A DNA stretch of 64,000 nt from Escherichia ruysiae (GTDB lineage Bacteria; Pseudomonadota; Gammaproteobacteria; Enterobacterales; Enterobacteriaceae): NCBI RefSeq assembly GCF_031323975.1, contig NZ_JAVIWS010000001.1, positions 4,340,001 through 4,404,000 on the forward strand. The letters are read 5' to 3'. The notes under the pieces are model-generated. The model saw nothing but the letters and a program-made list of their open reading frames with translations. It had not been told where the DNA came from and did no database searches. The translations under genes were made by a program, and so were the position numbers. Within the stretch, counting starts at the first letter, position 1, and every line of letters begins with the position of its first letter. Shown here piece by piece: positions 52,060-61,805 of the stretch.

Positions 52060-53196
52060 ATGTTTGATTATGAAACATTGCGCTTCATCTGGTGGCTGCT
52101 GATTGGCGTCATCCTGGTGGTCTTTATGATCTCCGATGGATTTGACATGGGGATTGGCTGTCTGTTGCCGCTGGTGGCGCGTAATGATGATGAACGTCGG
52201 GTATTGATTAACAGCGTTGGCGCACACTGGGAAGGCAACCAGGTCTGGTTGATTCTTGCGGGCGGTGCATTATTTGCCGCCTGGCCCAGAGTCTATGCAG
52301 CGGCGTTTTCCGGCTTTTATGTGGCGATGATTCTGGTGCTGTGCTCGCTGTTCTTTCGCCCGCTGGCTTTTGATTATCGTGGAAAAATCGCTGATGCGCG
52401 CTGGCGTAAAATGTGGGATGCCGGTCTGGTCATCGGTAGCCTGGTGCCGCCGGTGGTCTTCGGTATCGCGTTCGGCAATTTGTTACTTGGCGTGCCGTTT
52501 GTCTTCACGCCGCAATTACGCGTGGAGTACCTCGGTTCTTTCTGGCAATTGCTGACACCGTTCCCATTACTGTGTGGTTTGCTCAGTCTGGGCATGGTGA
52601 TTTTACAAGGTGGCGTCTGGTTGCAACTAAAAACGGTCGGAGCTATTCACCTGCGTTCGCAACTGGCGACCAAACGCGCTGCGCTGTTGGTCATGCTGTG
52701 CTTTTTGCTGGCGGGGTACTGGCTGTGGGTGGGTATTGATGGCTTTGTATTGCTCGCCCAGGATGTTAACGGCCCGTCCAATCCGTTAATGAAACTGGTT
52801 ACAGTACTGCCCGGTGCCTGGATGAATAATTTTGTTGAATCGCCGATTTTGTGGATCTTCCCGCTGCTGGGTTTTTTCTGCCCATTACTGACGGTGATGG
52901 CTATTTATCGGGGTCGCCCCGGTTGGGGATTTCTGCTGGCCTCATTGATGCAATTTGGCGTTATCTTCACGGCGGGCATCACGCTGTTTCCGTTTGTCAT
53001 GCCTTCGAGCATCAGTCCGATCTCCAGCCTGACGCTGTGGGACAGCACCTCCAGTCAGCTGACGTTGAGCATTATGTTAGTAATTGTGCTGATATTTTTG
53101 CCTATTGTGTTGCTCTACACTGTATGGAGCTACTACAAAATGTGGGGGCGCATGACAACTGAAACGCTTCGCCGTCACGATAGTGAGCTGTACTAA
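52060..53196 (+). CDS. appB: Cytochrome bd-II oxidase subunit II, AppB
   Basis: A 378-residue membrane partner of AppC, with about eight hydrophobic helices, typical CydB-family start [31 protein letters not shown] and the motif [23 protein letters not shown]. The subunit does not bind all hemes but is needed for assembly. It starts 11 bases after appC with a ribosome site AAAGGAGAG; appX follows 13 bases after its stop. Confidence 0.97.
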   Translation: MFDYETLRFIWWLLIGVILVVFMISDGFDMGIGCLLPLVARNDDERRVLINSVGAHWEGNQVWLILAGGALFAAWPRVYAAAFSGFYVAMILVLCSLFFRPLAFDYRGKIADARWRKMWDAGLVIGSLVPPVVFGIAFGNLLLGVPFVFTPQLRVEYLGSFWQLLTPFPLLCGLLSLGMVILQGGVWLQLKTVGAIHLRSQLATKRAALLVMLCFLLAGYWLWVGIDGFVLLAQDVNGPSNPLMKLVTVLPGAWMNNFVESPILWIFPLLGFFCPLLTVMAIYRGRPGWGFLLASLMQFGVIFTAGITLFPFVMPSSISPISSLTLWDSTSSQLTLSIMLVIVLIFLPIVLLYTVWSYYKMWGRMTTETLRRHDSELY

Positions 53197-53209
53197 GGAG
53201 GGATGATCA

Positions 53210-53302
53210 ATGTGGTATTTATTGTGGTTCGTCGGAATTTTGTTGATGTGTTCACTCTCCACCGTGGTGTTGGTATGGCTGGAACCGCGTCTGAAAGGTT
53301 GA
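53210..53302 (+). CDS. appX: Small accessory subunit AppX (CbdX)
   Basis: A 30-residue single-helix membrane protein, the bd-II counterpart of CydX, that stabilises heme in the AppCB complex. The frame runs MWYLLWFVGILLMCSLSTVV, then LVWLEPRLKG. It follows AppB after 13 bases with an AAGGAGGG ribosome site. K-12 has a near-identical peptide. It is followed by a REP element before appA. Confidence 0.93.
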   Translation: MWYLLWFVGILLMCSLSTVVLVWLEPRLKG

Positions 53303-53319
53303 TTTGACGCACAACAAAC

Positions 53320-53357
53320 GTAGGCCTGATGAGACGCATCAACGTCGCATCAGGCAA
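53320..53357. repeat. REP element between appX and appA
   Basis: GTAGGCCTGATGAGACGC followed by ATCAACGTCGCATCAGGCAA forms a single REP palindrome inside the appCBXA transcript, likely affecting mRNA stability between appX and appA. Confidence 0.8.
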
Positions 53358-53389
53358 TAATGCGAAACATGAAAAACGGAAACCTGGCG

Positions 53390-54700
53390 ATGAAAGCGAT
53401 TTTGATCCCCTTTTTTTCTCTTTTGCTTCCGTTAACTCCGCTACCTGCATTTGCTCAGGGGGCGCCGGAACTGAAGCTGGAAAGTGTGGTGATTGTCAGC
53501 CGTCATGGTGTGCGAGCACCCACCAAATCTACGCAAATCATGCAGGACGTTACTCCAGACACCTGGCCTGGCTGGCCGGTGAAACTGGGTTGGCTGACAC
53601 CACGAGGCGGTGAGCTGATCTCTTATCTCGGACATTACCAACGCCAACGCCTGGTGGCTGACGGTTTGCTGGCAAAAAATGGTTGCCCGAAAGCTGGGCA
53701 GGTCGCGATTATTGCCGATGTTGACGAGCGCACTCGTAAAACAGGCGAAGCCTTTGCTGCCGGGCTGGCTCCCGACTGTGCAATAACCGTACATACTCAG
53801 TCAGACACTTCCCGTCCCGATCCGTTATTTAATCCCCTGAAAACCGGTGTTTGCCAACTGGATAAAGTGAACGTGACTGAGGCGATTCTCAGCAGGGCAG
53901 GCGGCTCTCTCGTTGATTTTACCGATCATCGGCAAACGGCATTTCACGAACTGGAGCGGGTACTCAATTTTCCGCAATCAAGTCTGTGCCTCAAACGAGA
54001 GAAACAAGACGAAAGCTGTTCGTTCACGCAGGCATTGCCCTCTGAACTCAAGGTGAGTGCTGATAACGTCTCATTAACGGGTGCGGTAAGCCTCGCATCC
54101 ATGCTGACGGAGATATTTCTCCTGCAACAAGCACAGGGAATGCCGGAGCCTGGCTGGGGACGAATTACTGATTCACATCAGTGGAACACCTTGTTAAGCC
54201 TGCATAATGCGCAGTTTTATTTGCTGCAACGTACCCCGGATGTGGCTCGTCGTCGTGCCACACCGCTGTTGGATTTAGTTCTGACGGCGTTGACGCCAAA
54301 CAACCCGCAAAAATCGAACTATGGAATTACGCTGCCGACTTCACTGTTGTTTATTGCCGGGCATGATACCAACCTGGCGAATCTGGGGGGGGCACTGAAG
54401 CTTAACTGGACGCTGCCGGGTCAACCGGATAACACCCCGCCGGGTGGTGAACTGGTATTTGAACGCTGGCGGCGGCTAAGTGATAACAGTCAATGGATTC
54501 AGGTTTCGCTGGTATTCCAGACCTTGCAGCAGATGCGTGATAAAACGCCGCTATCGCTAAAAACGCCGCCTGGAGAGGTAAAACTGACACTGGCAGAATG
54601 TGAGGAGAGAAACGCGCAGGGCATGTGTTCACTGGCGGATTTTACGCAAATAGTGAATGAAGCGCGTATTCCGGCATGTAGTTTACATCAGGATAAATAA
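53390..54700 (+). CDS. appA: Periplasmic phytase / acid phosphatase AppA
   Basis: A 436-residue histidine acid phosphatase precursor that removes phosphate from phytate and other esters at low pH. The signal peptide is about 22 residues (ending PAFA); the catalytic motif RHGVRAPT has the nucleophile His at residue 39, and the proton donor is in AGHDTNLA. It differs noticeably from K-12 AppA across its length (for instance [20 protein letters not shown] at the start). K-12 stops after IPACSL at 432 residues; here four more residues HQDK follow, and the stop lies inside the convergent cspH. The start is taken at MKAILIP as in K-12; an ATG at 53360 is an alternative without signal-peptide support. 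Confidence 0.95.
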   Translation: MKAILIPFFSLLLPLTPLPAFAQGAPELKLESVVIVSRHGVRAPTKSTQIMQDVTPDTWPGWPVKLGWLTPRGGELISYLGHYQRQRLVADGLLAKNGCPKAGQVAIIADVDERTRKTGEAFAAGLAPDCAITVHTQSDTSRPDPLFNPLKTGVCQLDKVNVTEAILSRAGGSLVDFTDHRQTAFHELERVLNFPQSSLCLKREKQDESCSFTQALPSELKVSADNVSLTGAVSLASMLTEIFLLQQAQGMPEPGWGRITDSHQWNTLLSLHNAQFYLLQRTPDVARRRATPLLDLVLTALTPNNPQKSNYGITLPTSLLFIAGHDTNLANLGGALKLNWTLPGQPDNTPPGGELVFERWRRLSDNSQWIQVSLVFQTLQQMRDKTPLSLKTPPGEVKLTLAECEERNAQGMCSLADFTQIVNEARIPACSLHQDK

Positions 54701-54900
54701 ACATTTGCCGCTGTTGGTCCACGCAGGCCATTGACGCGGCAAAATTCTACGCGTAATCCTGGGATGAGCACTTCTGCGTCGCGGGGACTGAATGCGGAAA
54801 CATGAACCTGGACTTCTTTACGACCGTCGGAGGGGATGATGAATCCTTTGCCGCTTTTGCGATCAAAGGTTTTGACAATTCCTGTCATTTTACGGGACAA
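54688..54900 (-). CDS. cspH: Cold-shock-like protein CspH
   Basis: A 70-residue CspA-family OB-fold protein. The RNP motifs are degenerate compared with CspA: KGFIIP for RNP1 and VQVHVS for RNP2, as in K-12 CspH, which is not clearly cold-induced. The start MSRKMTG is preceded by a weak ribosome site. Its 3' end overlaps the end of appA by 13 bases, an arrangement made possible by the lack of the gfc-etp-etk genes that separate appA and cspH in K-12. Confidence 0.95.
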   Translation of the reverse strand: MSRKMTGIVKTFDRKSGKGFIIPSDGRKEVQVHVSAFSPRDAEVLIPGLRVEFCRVNGLRGPTAANVYLS

Positions 54901-55185
54901 ACAAATTCCTTACTAAAAATACTGCGCTGCACTATACGGTGTTAATAAAATAAAGCCAGCGATATTTAAGACCGCCGGACGGCTAAAATAAAATTTGCTT
55001 AATCATATTTATCATGCGTTAATAGCTGCGTCGGTTTGAAAGACAGACAGCATACAAAGTAGTTTACTAAAGCAGTTCTCATTATCAGGCATTATCCCCT
55101 TCTTTTGAGTCTCTCTCCTGAACACTAAGTAGTTTCTGTAATAAAGCCCTGTTTGCCGAAAGGCTCAAAATGAAGGAAGTAAAAT
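54901..55185 (+). promoter_or_regulatory. Divergent cspH/cspG control region with cspG cold-shock leader
   Basis: The 285-base gap includes a plausible cspG -35 TTGCTT (54995-55000) and a -10 around TTAATA (about 55019). A long untranslated leader follows with a cold-box-like TTTGAAAGACAGACAGCATA near 55037, resembling the cspA cold box, and a downstream AAGGAAGTAAAAT ribosome site. Long leaders of this type control cspA-family mRNA folding in the cold. Confidence 0.6.
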
Positions 55186-55398
55186 ATGTCTAATAAAATG
55201 ACTGGTTTAGTAAAATGGTTTAACGCAGATAAAGGTTTTGGCTTTATCACTCCTGATGATGGCAGCAAGGACGTTTTCGTTCATTTCACCGCCATCCAGA
55301 GCAATGAATTTCGCACGCTGAATGAAAATCAGAAAGTCGAATTTTCTATTGAGCAGGGGCAACGTGGTCCCTCGGCAGCGAACGTTGTTACGCTCTAA
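55186..55398 (+). CDS. cspG: Cold-shock protein CspG
   Basis: A 70-residue CspA-family nucleic-acid chaperone, strongly cold-induced in E. coli. RNP1 KGFGFI and RNP2 VFVHF are intact, and the aromatic patch [11 protein letters not shown] is typical. Almost identical to K-12 CspG. ymcF follows after 10 bases and is probably translated from the same mRNA. Confidence 0.97.
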   Translation: MSNKMTGLVKWFNADKGFGFITPDDGSKDVFVHFTAIQSNEFRTLNENQKVEFSIEQGQRGPSAANVVTL

Positions 55399-55408
55399 GG
55401 TTGCCGTT

Positions 55409-55597
55409 ATTACTCAACATCTCCATTTCCGCTGTCCATGTTGTCATGGTTCACAGTACCGCACATCGGCATTCGATGTGACGGAGCGAAACCCTTTGGG
55501 CGCTAAGTGTATTTTCTGTAAATCGACGATGATCACCTTTGATAACGTTGCCTTGCAAATACGCACTGACCATGCGCCGCTGGATTTCACAAAATAA
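55409..55597 (+). CDS. ymcF: Cold-shock small protein YmcF (non-AUG start)
   Basis: A 62-residue protein downstream of cspG. The start codon is taken as ATT at 55409, read as Met, because AAGG lies eight bases upstream and the frame has no ATG near its beginning; E. coli YmcF has been described with such a non-AUG start. The sequence ITQHLHFRCPCCHGSQYRTS... contains two Cys pairs, CPCC and CIFC, spaced like a zinc ribbon. Function unknown. The frame stays open upstream into cspG, so a longer product cannot be excluded from sequence alone. Its end overlaps the sfa remnant. Confidence 0.8.
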   Translation: MTQHLHFRCPCCHGSQYRTSAFDVTERNPLGAKCIFCKSTMITFDNVALQIRTDHAPLDFTK

Positions 55598-55799
55598 TAT
55601 CAGGCTCCCTCGCGGAGCCTTTTTTATATCTTCTGTTTGCACTTATCCCTGTACGCATATTGAGCGATAACCTACTGATTATTGAATCTTTCATGCAGAT
55701 GGCTTATAACATTTCTAACCTGACCAGGGGATCGGAACCAACACCTTGCTGGCGTGTTGCTGTCTTTTAAGACCAGAAGAGGTTAACAGTGAATATTGA
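55572..55799 (+). pseudogene. sfa: Remnant of sfa (ymcE), frameshifted
   Basis: K-12 sfa (ymcE, suppressor of fabA6 in high copy) encodes about 76 residues here. The start is recognisable (MRRWISQNNIRLPRGAFFIS), but after 32 codons the frame ends at TAA (55668-55670). The middle (SDNLLIIESF...MAYNIS) continues in the +1 frame and the end (...LLACCCLLRPEEVNSEY) returns to the first frame, ending at the stop overlapping gnsA. Two indels therefore break it relative to K-12, as I remember that sequence. An intrinsic terminator lies inside its first 50 bases, which makes sfa a doubtful protein-coding gene in any strain. Confidence 0.65.
55603..55625 (+). terminator. Terminator of cspG-ymcF
   Basis: GGCTCC (55603-55608) and GGAGCC (55614-55619) pair around CTCGC, followed by six T. 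It lies just after the ymcF stop and within the sfa frame. Confidence 0.88.
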
Positions 55800-55962
55800 A
55801 GAGCTAAAAAAACAAGCCGAAACGGAAATCTCCGACTTTATTGCGCAAAAAATCGCCGAATTGAATAAAAACACAGGGAAAGAAGTCTCTGAAATTCGCT
55901 TTACTGCGCGGGAGAAAATGACCGGGCTTGAAGGTTATGACGTCAAAATCAAAATAATGTGA
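55789..55962 (+). CDS. gnsA: GnsA family protein
   Basis: A 57-residue cytoplasmic protein (MNIEELKKQAETEISDFIA... to YDVKIKIM). Overexpression of GnsA in E. coli raises unsaturated fatty acid content and suppresses a secG defect. The start is GTG at 55789, preceded by AGAAGAGG, matching K-12. The sequence is a charged helical protein with no catalytic motif. It is convergent with yccM. Confidence 0.93.
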   Translation: MNIEELKKQAETEISDFIAQKIAELNKNTGKEVSEIRFTAREKMTGLEGYDVKIKIM

Positions 55963-55969
55963 TTTTGTG

Positions 55970-55995
55970 AACATCACCCCGTGCGAGGTGATGTT
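55970..55995. terminator. Inverted repeat between gnsA and yccM
   Basis: AACATCACC (55970-55978) and GGTGATGTT (55987-55995) form a 9-bp stem with an 8-nt loop between the convergent gnsA and yccM. No clear T-run. Confidence 0.5.
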
Positions 55996-56010
55996 CCGCT
56001 TGTTGCTAAT

Positions 56011-57084
56011 TTAGTGACCAATCATTGGCGCTTGTGGAATTAAGCGTCGATACAATTCTTCTGGCACCGGGCTTTGCCATACACCCGCATACATCGCATA
56101 TCCAATCACCGCAAACATAATCCCCAGAACCAATAGCGTCATTAACCAGCCAGACAACGCAAAGGCCTTTTTATTTGCCGCAGGTTTTTGCAGCGAAAAA
56201 GTTAATGTTGAAGTGACCGGACATGACTCTACGCAAGTCATACAGCCGGTACATTCCACTGTTCGTACCTGAATTAATTTATCGACCGGGATCCGTGATG
56301 GGCAATTTTTTGCGCATTTGCCACAATCGATACAACTTTCGGCATTGCGACGAATCTTAAACGGCGAAAATAACGAAACCACGCCCATCAGCGCGCCATA
56401 TGGGCAAAGATAACGACACCAGGCATGGCGAATAAACAGGCTGGCAATCAGCAAAACGGTCACGCTGATTAATGTCGCGGTTCCCATATGACGAAAGAAA
56501 TCGAGCATTTTAACGTCCATCACCACGCTGTAGGGCGATAGCATAAAATAGTGAATTGCCTGAGCGGGCATCAATAACGCGATATAGAGAAAAAAACTCA
56601 ACAGCAAATACTTCACTGCGCGCAGAGGAATATCCAGCCAGCGGGGAAGGGCAAATTGCCGACCAAACAGTTTTTTCCCGAGATCGCCGATTAATTCAGA
56701 AAGCGTACCAATCGGGCATAACCATGAACAAAAGGCCTTTTTCAGCAACAGACTGATGATGATAAAAGCGACCAGCAACAGCATCGCGGCGGCATGGACG
56801 GAAGGTAGCTGGCCTGTTTCAAAGCTATATTTCAGATTCATCAGGCCGGCAATCGGTAGCCAGCCTTCGATGCCTCCTGGTCTGGCGACAAATGTCGTAC
56901 TACCTGCCGTTTCGTAATAGCGCACCCAGTACCAGAAGGTGACGGCAATATAAATATTGATTGCTAACAGTAATAATTGCGTCGCTTTACGCCAGGTCGC
57001 GGCATTATGCCAGTCATTCCACGGTAATTTGCCGCCCGTCGTGCCTGGCCGCCGCTGCCAGCGGGTTCTTTTTTTCTCTGTCAT
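56011..57084 (-). CDS. yccM: Putative membrane ferredoxin YccM (NapH/NosR-like)
   Basis: A 357-residue inner-membrane protein with about six hydrophobic helices, of the NapH/CcoG-type quinol-linked electron-transfer family. Two CxxxCP-type motifs occur in the membrane part (FCSWLCPIG and WCRYLCPYG), and two 4Fe-4S ferredoxin motifs follow: CIDCGKCAKNCP and CTGCMTCVESCP. Position next to the tor genes suggests, but does not prove, a link to anaerobic respiration. Same length as K-12. Confidence 0.93.
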   Translation of the reverse strand: MTEKKRTRWQRRPGTTGGKLPWNDWHNAATWRKATQLLLLAINIYIAVTFWYWVRYYETAGSTTFVARPGGIEGWLPIAGLMNLKYSFETGQLPSVHAAAMLLLVAFIIISLLLKKAFCSWLCPIGTLSELIGDLGKKLFGRQFALPRWLDIPLRAVKYLLLSFFLYIALLMPAQAIHYFMLSPYSVVMDVKMLDFFRHMGTATLISVTVLLIASLFIRHAWCRYLCPYGALMGVVSLFSPFKIRRNAESCIDCGKCAKNCPSRIPVDKLIQVRTVECTGCMTCVESCPVTSTLTFSLQKPAANKKAFALSGWLMTLLVLGIMFAVIGYAMYAGVWQSPVPEELYRRLIPQAPMIGH

Positions 57085-57155
57085 GATTTTGCCAGCCCGT
57101 TAAGTTGTATGCTAAATACCACTATTCTAAATATTCTTAACTGGCTGATATTGAT

Positions 57156-59900
57156 TCAAATCGCGTTCAGGTCTTTCTTATTCAACCATGCTTCCAGAGC
57201 GGCAACACTGTGTGTAATTTCTTCGTGTGGGAGGGGGGCAGATAATGGTTGCTGCTCCAGTTGCGCGCATAGCTGGCTGGCGCTACGCATTCCCAGACTC
57301 GCGCAGCTGCTTTTTAGCTGGTGCGCGGCACGTTTAATTTTTTCGCCGTCCTGCCTGGCGCGGGCTGCGTCTATTTCATCGAGAAGTGGCAGGGCATGTT
57401 GTTTAAATAATGTCAGCCATTCGCGAATACTCTCCGTCCCCATTAACTGAGCATCTTCATGGAGTTGCGATACATCCAGCGATTGATCTTTATTGGTTTG
57501 CAGTTGGAGATAGTGCGCCAGTAACTGACCGAGCACTTCACGCGGCACTGGTTTAGGGATAATCCCGCGAAAGAGCGAACTGGTTCGCTGGCGCAGCGTT
57601 TCGTCGATGACATGGGCGCTAAAGCCAATCAAAACCAGCGACGGATATTGCTGTACCAGTTGTCGGGCAAGGGTAATGCCGTCGATATCCGGCAGATCAA
57701 AATCCACCAGTGCGGCAGCAAATGGTTCACTATTTTGCAGCGTTTCTATCGCCTGCGCGGCATTGCCAACAGCCACGACCTGCGCACCACTGGTGTTTAG
57801 CATCTCAACGGTAATTCGCTGGGTTAGCGGGTTATCTTCAATTAACAGCAAACGTAAACCGTCCAGACGTACCGCCTGATTGACTGTTTTTGGCACGGGG
57901 GCAGTGGCAACACGTAACGGCAAGCGTAAACAAAAACAGCTTCCAGCCCCCGGCGTGCTGGTGGCGCTCAGTTCGCCGCCCATCGCCTGAGCCAGACTGC
58001 TACTGATAGTCAGCCCCAGCCCGGTGCCGCCGCGTTTGCCGCTTACCTGAACAAATGGCTGGAATATTTCTGCCAGTTTCGCGGGATCAATACCGCAGCC
58101 GCTGTCTTCCACTTCGACCAACCATTGCTCGCCATCAGTGCGACTGCGCAGGACGATCTGCCCCTCGTCAGTGAAACGCACGGCGTTGCTCAACAAGTTG
58201 GTAATAACCTGGCGAATACGTCGCGGATCGCCCATTAACGCGCTCGGTACATCGTTGGCAATTGCCGTTGCCAGGCGAATCGGGCGACCTTTCACCCGCC
58301 CGCTCATTAATTGCAGGGTACTTTCCAGCAGCGGGCGTGGTTCAAAGGGTTCATCGCTGACCGAAACATTTTTGCCCCCCGCTTCGATAGCCGAATAATC
58401 GAGGATATCGTTAAGGATGGTCAGCAGCGATTCGCCGGAGTCGGTAATTGCCCGCAAATCATCACGCTGGGCGTTAAGTGCGGGGTTATCTGCCAGCAGT
58501 TGCGCGGTGCCGAGAATACCGTACAGCGGTGTGCGGATCTCATGGCTCATTGCCGCCAGAAACGCAGATTTTGCCTGGCTGGCTTTTTCGGCTTCCGCAC
58601 GAGCCTGTCGATGTTCTACCACCAGTTCCTGTAATTCAGCCGTGCGCGCTTTTACTTGTGCCGCCAGCTGTTCGCGCTGGCGATTCAGCGCATGAACGCT
58701 GCTGCGAAACGCATCCATCAGCCGCCCGATAGTATCCAGCTCCCGCACGCCAGCGGTTTCCGGGAAAGGGGAGTCGATATCACCGTCCAGCAAGCGTTGC
58801 AGCGCCTGCGTTTGTTCAGCAAGTGGACGTGTGACAGAGCGATAAACCACGCGCCAGAGGATCAGAATCAGTGCGCAAAGTGAAACCATCCCCAGCAATA
58901 CCAGGCTGTATTGCCCGCGTGCGCTGGCTTTTTCCAGATGCGCCAGTCCATGTTGATTACGCAGCTCAATGGTGTCGACCAGCTGACTGACTTCGCTACT
59001 AAACTGCGCAAACTGGGCGATGTTATTTTGGGCGAGAGTGTGCAGGTGATTGCTGATTTCACTGTCCTGCTGATACAGCGCCAGCAAATCGCTATATTGG
59101 CTAACGGTAGTTAACGTTGTTGCGACCTGAGCACGAACTACCGGATCTTCAATGCGTATTTGCCGACGTTGCAGAATTTTCACCGCATTATTGAGCTGCT
59201 TTTCCAGCGTTGGCGCATTTTTCTGGATCTGTTCCAGCCCCAGATTCATCACCATTTGCTGCACCCGCAGAGCACTAAGGCGCAGTTCATTCATCTGGTT
59301 AACATACTCAAGATCGATATCAATCAGCCTGTCGAGTGCGCTTTCGGCGGCCTGACGCTGATGTTGTTCGATCAAATCGTAAATCCCGGCCTGGGTAGCT
59401 CCGGCGGAGGTGGCCGCATTATTCGCCTGACCTTGCGCCAGGCGTGCGATTTCATCGGCGGCGGCGACTATCTGCTGACTGAGTTGCTGTTGTTGCTGGC
59501 GCAGTTGCAAACGCTGCCCCACCAGCTCCCCTTGCTGACGTAACGAACGGGAGATCTCCTGCTCCTGTTGTTCAATAGCGGTGGTATCAAAACCTTGTTC
59601 CCGTAATGCTTGCAGCAACGCATTAATCTTCAGGCTTTGTGCGGTGAGCATTCGCCCCTGCGCCTGCCACATCTTTTCGTTATCGGCACTGGTCAGGTTC
59701 TGCGCGGCGAAAAGTTCCCAGGCGCTGGCTTCGCTCAACTGGCGCGCCATATTCATGGTAGGAATCAATGCCTGAGTGTTGTCTTTTTCCACCTGGCTGA
59801 TAAAGCGCAGGTTGTACCATCCCACCAGGGTACTGGTCAGGGTTAACAGCGCCATCAGGGCAAAGCCCATCCAGAGCCTTCGGGTCAGGGTTAAATTCAC
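57156..59900 (-). CDS. torS: TMAO hybrid sensor histidine kinase TorS
   Basis: A 914-residue inner-membrane unorthodox kinase that senses TMAO together with TorT and phosphorylates TorR. Order: membrane helix 1 (about 10-30), periplasmic helical sensor (about 40-330), helix 2 (about 332-352), HAMP, HisKA with phospho-His in [13 protein letters not shown] (about 453), HATPase, receiver with Asp in ALVDFDLPD (about 733), and a C-terminal HPt with His in [10 protein letters not shown] (about 860). Literature numbering H443/D723/H850 is ten lower. The start is GTG at 59900, giving the K-12 length; an ATG at 60107 would add 69 residues through the divergent torT start and is rejected. Confidence 0.97.
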   Translation of the reverse strand: MNLTLTRRLWMGFALMALLTLTSTLVGWYNLRFISQVEKDNTQALIPTMNMARQLSEASAWELFAAQNLTSADNEKMWQAQGRMLTAQSLKINALLQALREQGFDTTAIEQQEQEISRSLRQQGELVGQRLQLRQQQQQLSQQIVAAADEIARLAQGQANNAATSAGATQAGIYDLIEQHQRQAAESALDRLIDIDLEYVNQMNELRLSALRVQQMVMNLGLEQIQKNAPTLEKQLNNAVKILQRRQIRIEDPVVRAQVATTLTTVSQYSDLLALYQQDSEISNHLHTLAQNNIAQFAQFSSEVSQLVDTIELRNQHGLAHLEKASARGQYSLVLLGMVSLCALILILWRVVYRSVTRPLAEQTQALQRLLDGDIDSPFPETAGVRELDTIGRLMDAFRSSVHALNRQREQLAAQVKARTAELQELVVEHRQARAEAEKASQAKSAFLAAMSHEIRTPLYGILGTAQLLADNPALNAQRDDLRAITDSGESLLTILNDILDYSAIEAGGKNVSVSDEPFEPRPLLESTLQLMSGRVKGRPIRLATAIANDVPSALMGDPRRIRQVITNLLSNAVRFTDEGQIVLRSRTDGEQWLVEVEDSGCGIDPAKLAEIFQPFVQVSGKRGGTGLGLTISSSLAQAMGGELSATSTPGAGSCFCLRLPLRVATAPVPKTVNQAVRLDGLRLLLIEDNPLTQRITVEMLNTSGAQVVAVGNAAQAIETLQNSEPFAAALVDFDLPDIDGITLARQLVQQYPSLVLIGFSAHVIDETLRQRTSSLFRGIIPKPVPREVLGQLLAHYLQLQTNKDQSLDVSQLHEDAQLMGTESIREWLTLFKQHALPLLDEIDAARARQDGEKIKRAAHQLKSSCASLGMRSASQLCAQLEQQPLSAPLPHEEITHSVAALEAWLNKKDLNAI

Positions 59901-59982
59901 GGTCGGTGCACTTAAGGTGAAAAATGTTGAGTCGCAAAGCGGAATACATCTAGCATAAAGCCTTATTATTGATGAGGCTATC

Positions 59983-61011
59983 ATGCGCGTACTGCTATTT
60001 TTACTTCTTTCCCTTTTCATGTTATCGGCATTTTCGGCTGATAACCTGTTGCGCTGGCATGATGCGCAGCATTTCACGGTGCAACCCTTTACGCCGCTTA
60101 AAGCCAAACGCGCATGGAAACTGTGCGCGCTTTACCCCAGCCTGAAAGATTCATACTGGTTATCGTTGAACTATGGTATGCAGGAGGCTGCCCGCCGCTA
60201 CGGTGTGGATTTAAAAGTGCTGGAGGCAGGCGGCTACAGCCAGTTGGCTACCCAGCAAGCACAAATCGACCAGTGTAAAGAGTGGGGTGCAGAGGCCATT
60301 TTGCTCGGTAGTAGCACGACGTCATTTCCCGATCTGCAAAAGCAGGTAGCAAGTCTGCCGGTGATCGAACTGGTAAATGCTATTGATGCTCCCCAGATAA
60401 AAAGCCGCGTTGGTGTGCCCTGGTTTCAGATGGGCTATCAACCAGGGCGATATCTGGTGCAATGGAGCCACGGTAAACCACTGAACGTGCTGTTGATGCC
60501 CGGCCCCGATAACGCCGGGGGCAGTAAGGAGATGGTAGAGGGGTTTCGCGCAGCCATTGCCGGAAGCCCGGTGCGTATTGTCGATATTGCGCTCGGCGAC
60601 AACGATATTGAAATCCAGCGTAACCTGTTGCAGGAAATGCTGGAGCGCCATCCAGAAATCGACGTCGTTGCCGGAACGGCCATTGCGGCAGAGGCGGCAA
60701 TGGGTGAAGGGCGTAACCTGAAAACGCCGCTTACCGTGGTGTCGTTTTATCTTTCACATCAGGTGTATCGCGGGCTGAAGCGGGGAAGAGTGATTATGGC
60801 TGCCAGCGATCAAATGGTCTGGCAGGGGGAACTGGCAGTTGAGCAGGCCATCAGGCAATTACAGGGGCAATCGGTGTCTGATAATGTCAGCCCACCGATT
60901 TTAGTTCTGACGCCGAAAAATGCCGACCGTGAACATATCCGCCGCTCGCTGTCGCCAGGGGGATTTCGTCCGGTTTATTTTTATCAGCACACATCAGCAG
61001 CTAAGAAATAA
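59983..61011 (+). CDS. torT: Periplasmic TMAO-binding protein TorT
   Basis: A 342-residue periplasmic binding protein of the LacI/ribose-binding-like fold that binds TMAO and signals through the TorS sensor domain. The signal peptide is about 18-19 residues ([19 protein letters not shown]). Binding-protein features include [30 protein letters not shown] and a hinge near [15 protein letters not shown]. Divergent from torS. Its 3' end overlaps that of torR by 28 bases. Confidence 0.97.
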   Translation: MRVLLFLLLSLFMLSAFSADNLLRWHDAQHFTVQPFTPLKAKRAWKLCALYPSLKDSYWLSLNYGMQEAARRYGVDLKVLEAGGYSQLATQQAQIDQCKEWGAEAILLGSSTTSFPDLQKQVASLPVIELVNAIDAPQIKSRVGVPWFQMGYQPGRYLVQWSHGKPLNVLLMPGPDNAGGSKEMVEGFRAAIAGSPVRIVDIALGDNDIEIQRNLLQEMLERHPEIDVVAGTAIAAEAAMGEGRNLKTPLTVVSFYLSHQVYRGLKRGRVIMAASDQMVWQGELAVEQAIRQLQGQSVSDNVSPPILVLTPKNADREHIRRSLSPGGFRPVYFYQHTSAAKK

Positions 61012-61676
61012 CCTTCGCCATGTTGCGTCACCAGTAAATCCGCGCTGAGTTTATGGCGTAAACGACGAATTAACACATCGACGGTGCGCAGGTCAGGGTT
61101 TTCCACCCGACGCGCAGAAAGCATACGCAGCAGACGTTCACGGCTGAGAATTTCGCCCGGATTCGTCACAAATGCCACCAACATTTCATACTCTGCGCGG
61201 GTCAGTTTAATCGGCTCGCCATCCCGCTCCAGCGTATGGCGCGACACATTCAGGCAATAACCGGCAAAGCGATAGCAATTGTCCTGAGTGTGCGGTTGAG
61301 CTTGTCGCGCGAGGTCGATTCGCCAGAGCAGATTTTTTACCCGTACTACCAGTTCGCGCAGTTCCAGCGGTTTGGTGACGTAATCGTCTGCGCCCATTTC
61401 CAGCCCAACAATACGGTCAATCCGATCGCTGCGTCCGGTAACCAGAATAATCCCCACCGTTGAGCGTTCTCGCAGGGCGCGGGTTAACATCAGGCCATTT
61501 TCATCGGGCAAGTTGATATCCAGCAGAATTAAATCCACCGGCTGATTCTGCATAATTTCCCGCAGCCCGGCACCGCTCGCCGTAACGGAAACGGTATACC
61601 CCTCCTGAGTGAAGTAGGATTGTAATCGTGCCTGGGTAACTGGCTCATCTTCAACAATAACAATGTGATGTGGCAT
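60984..61676 (-). CDS. torR: Response regulator TorR
   Basis: A 230-residue OmpR/PhoB-type regulator. The receiver has the acidic pair Glu9/Asp10 (VIVEDEP) and the phosphoacceptor Asp53 (LILLDINLPDENG); a winged-helix DNA-binding domain occupies about 135-230 (LTRAEYEMLVAFV..., RTVDVLIRRLRHKL). TorR-P activates torCAD through the tor boxes that lie just upstream of its own start, where it also represses itself. Same length as K-12. Confidence 0.97.
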   Translation of the reverse strand: MPHHIVIVEDEPVTQARLQSYFTQEGYTVSVTASGAGLREIMQNQPVDLILLDINLPDENGLMLTRALRERSTVGIILVTGRSDRIDRIVGLEMGADDYVTKPLELRELVVRVKNLLWRIDLARQAQPHTQDNCYRFAGYCLNVSRHTLERDGEPIKLTRAEYEMLVAFVTNPGEILSRERLLRMLSARRVENPDLRTVDVLIRRLRHKLSADLLVTQHGEGYFLAADVC

Positions 61677-61694
61677 CAGAGGGTTTTACTCATT

Positions 61695-61757
61695 CTGTTC
61701 ATATCTGTTCATATTCTGCCGTAAGCCGTTCATCCTGACCAGTGCCGCTGTTCATAT
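61695..61757. promoter_or_regulatory. Four tor boxes (TorR operators) between torR and torC
   Basis: Direct repeats CTGTTCATAT at 61695-61704, 61705-61714 and 61748-61757, and a variant CCGTTCATCC at 61726-61735. These are the TorR binding sites that control torCAD and torR. The torC -10 is near CATAAT at about 61785. Confidence 0.93.
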
Positions 61758-61805
61758 TTGCTCATTAAGATCGCTTCACTAAACCATAATTTTACAGGGG
61801 CTATT

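Noticed and set aside
56011..57084. yccM as part of the tor operon
   Set aside because: It is on the same strand as torS but separated by 71 bases and not dependent on tor boxes; a TMAO role is only suggested by location and the NapH-like domain.
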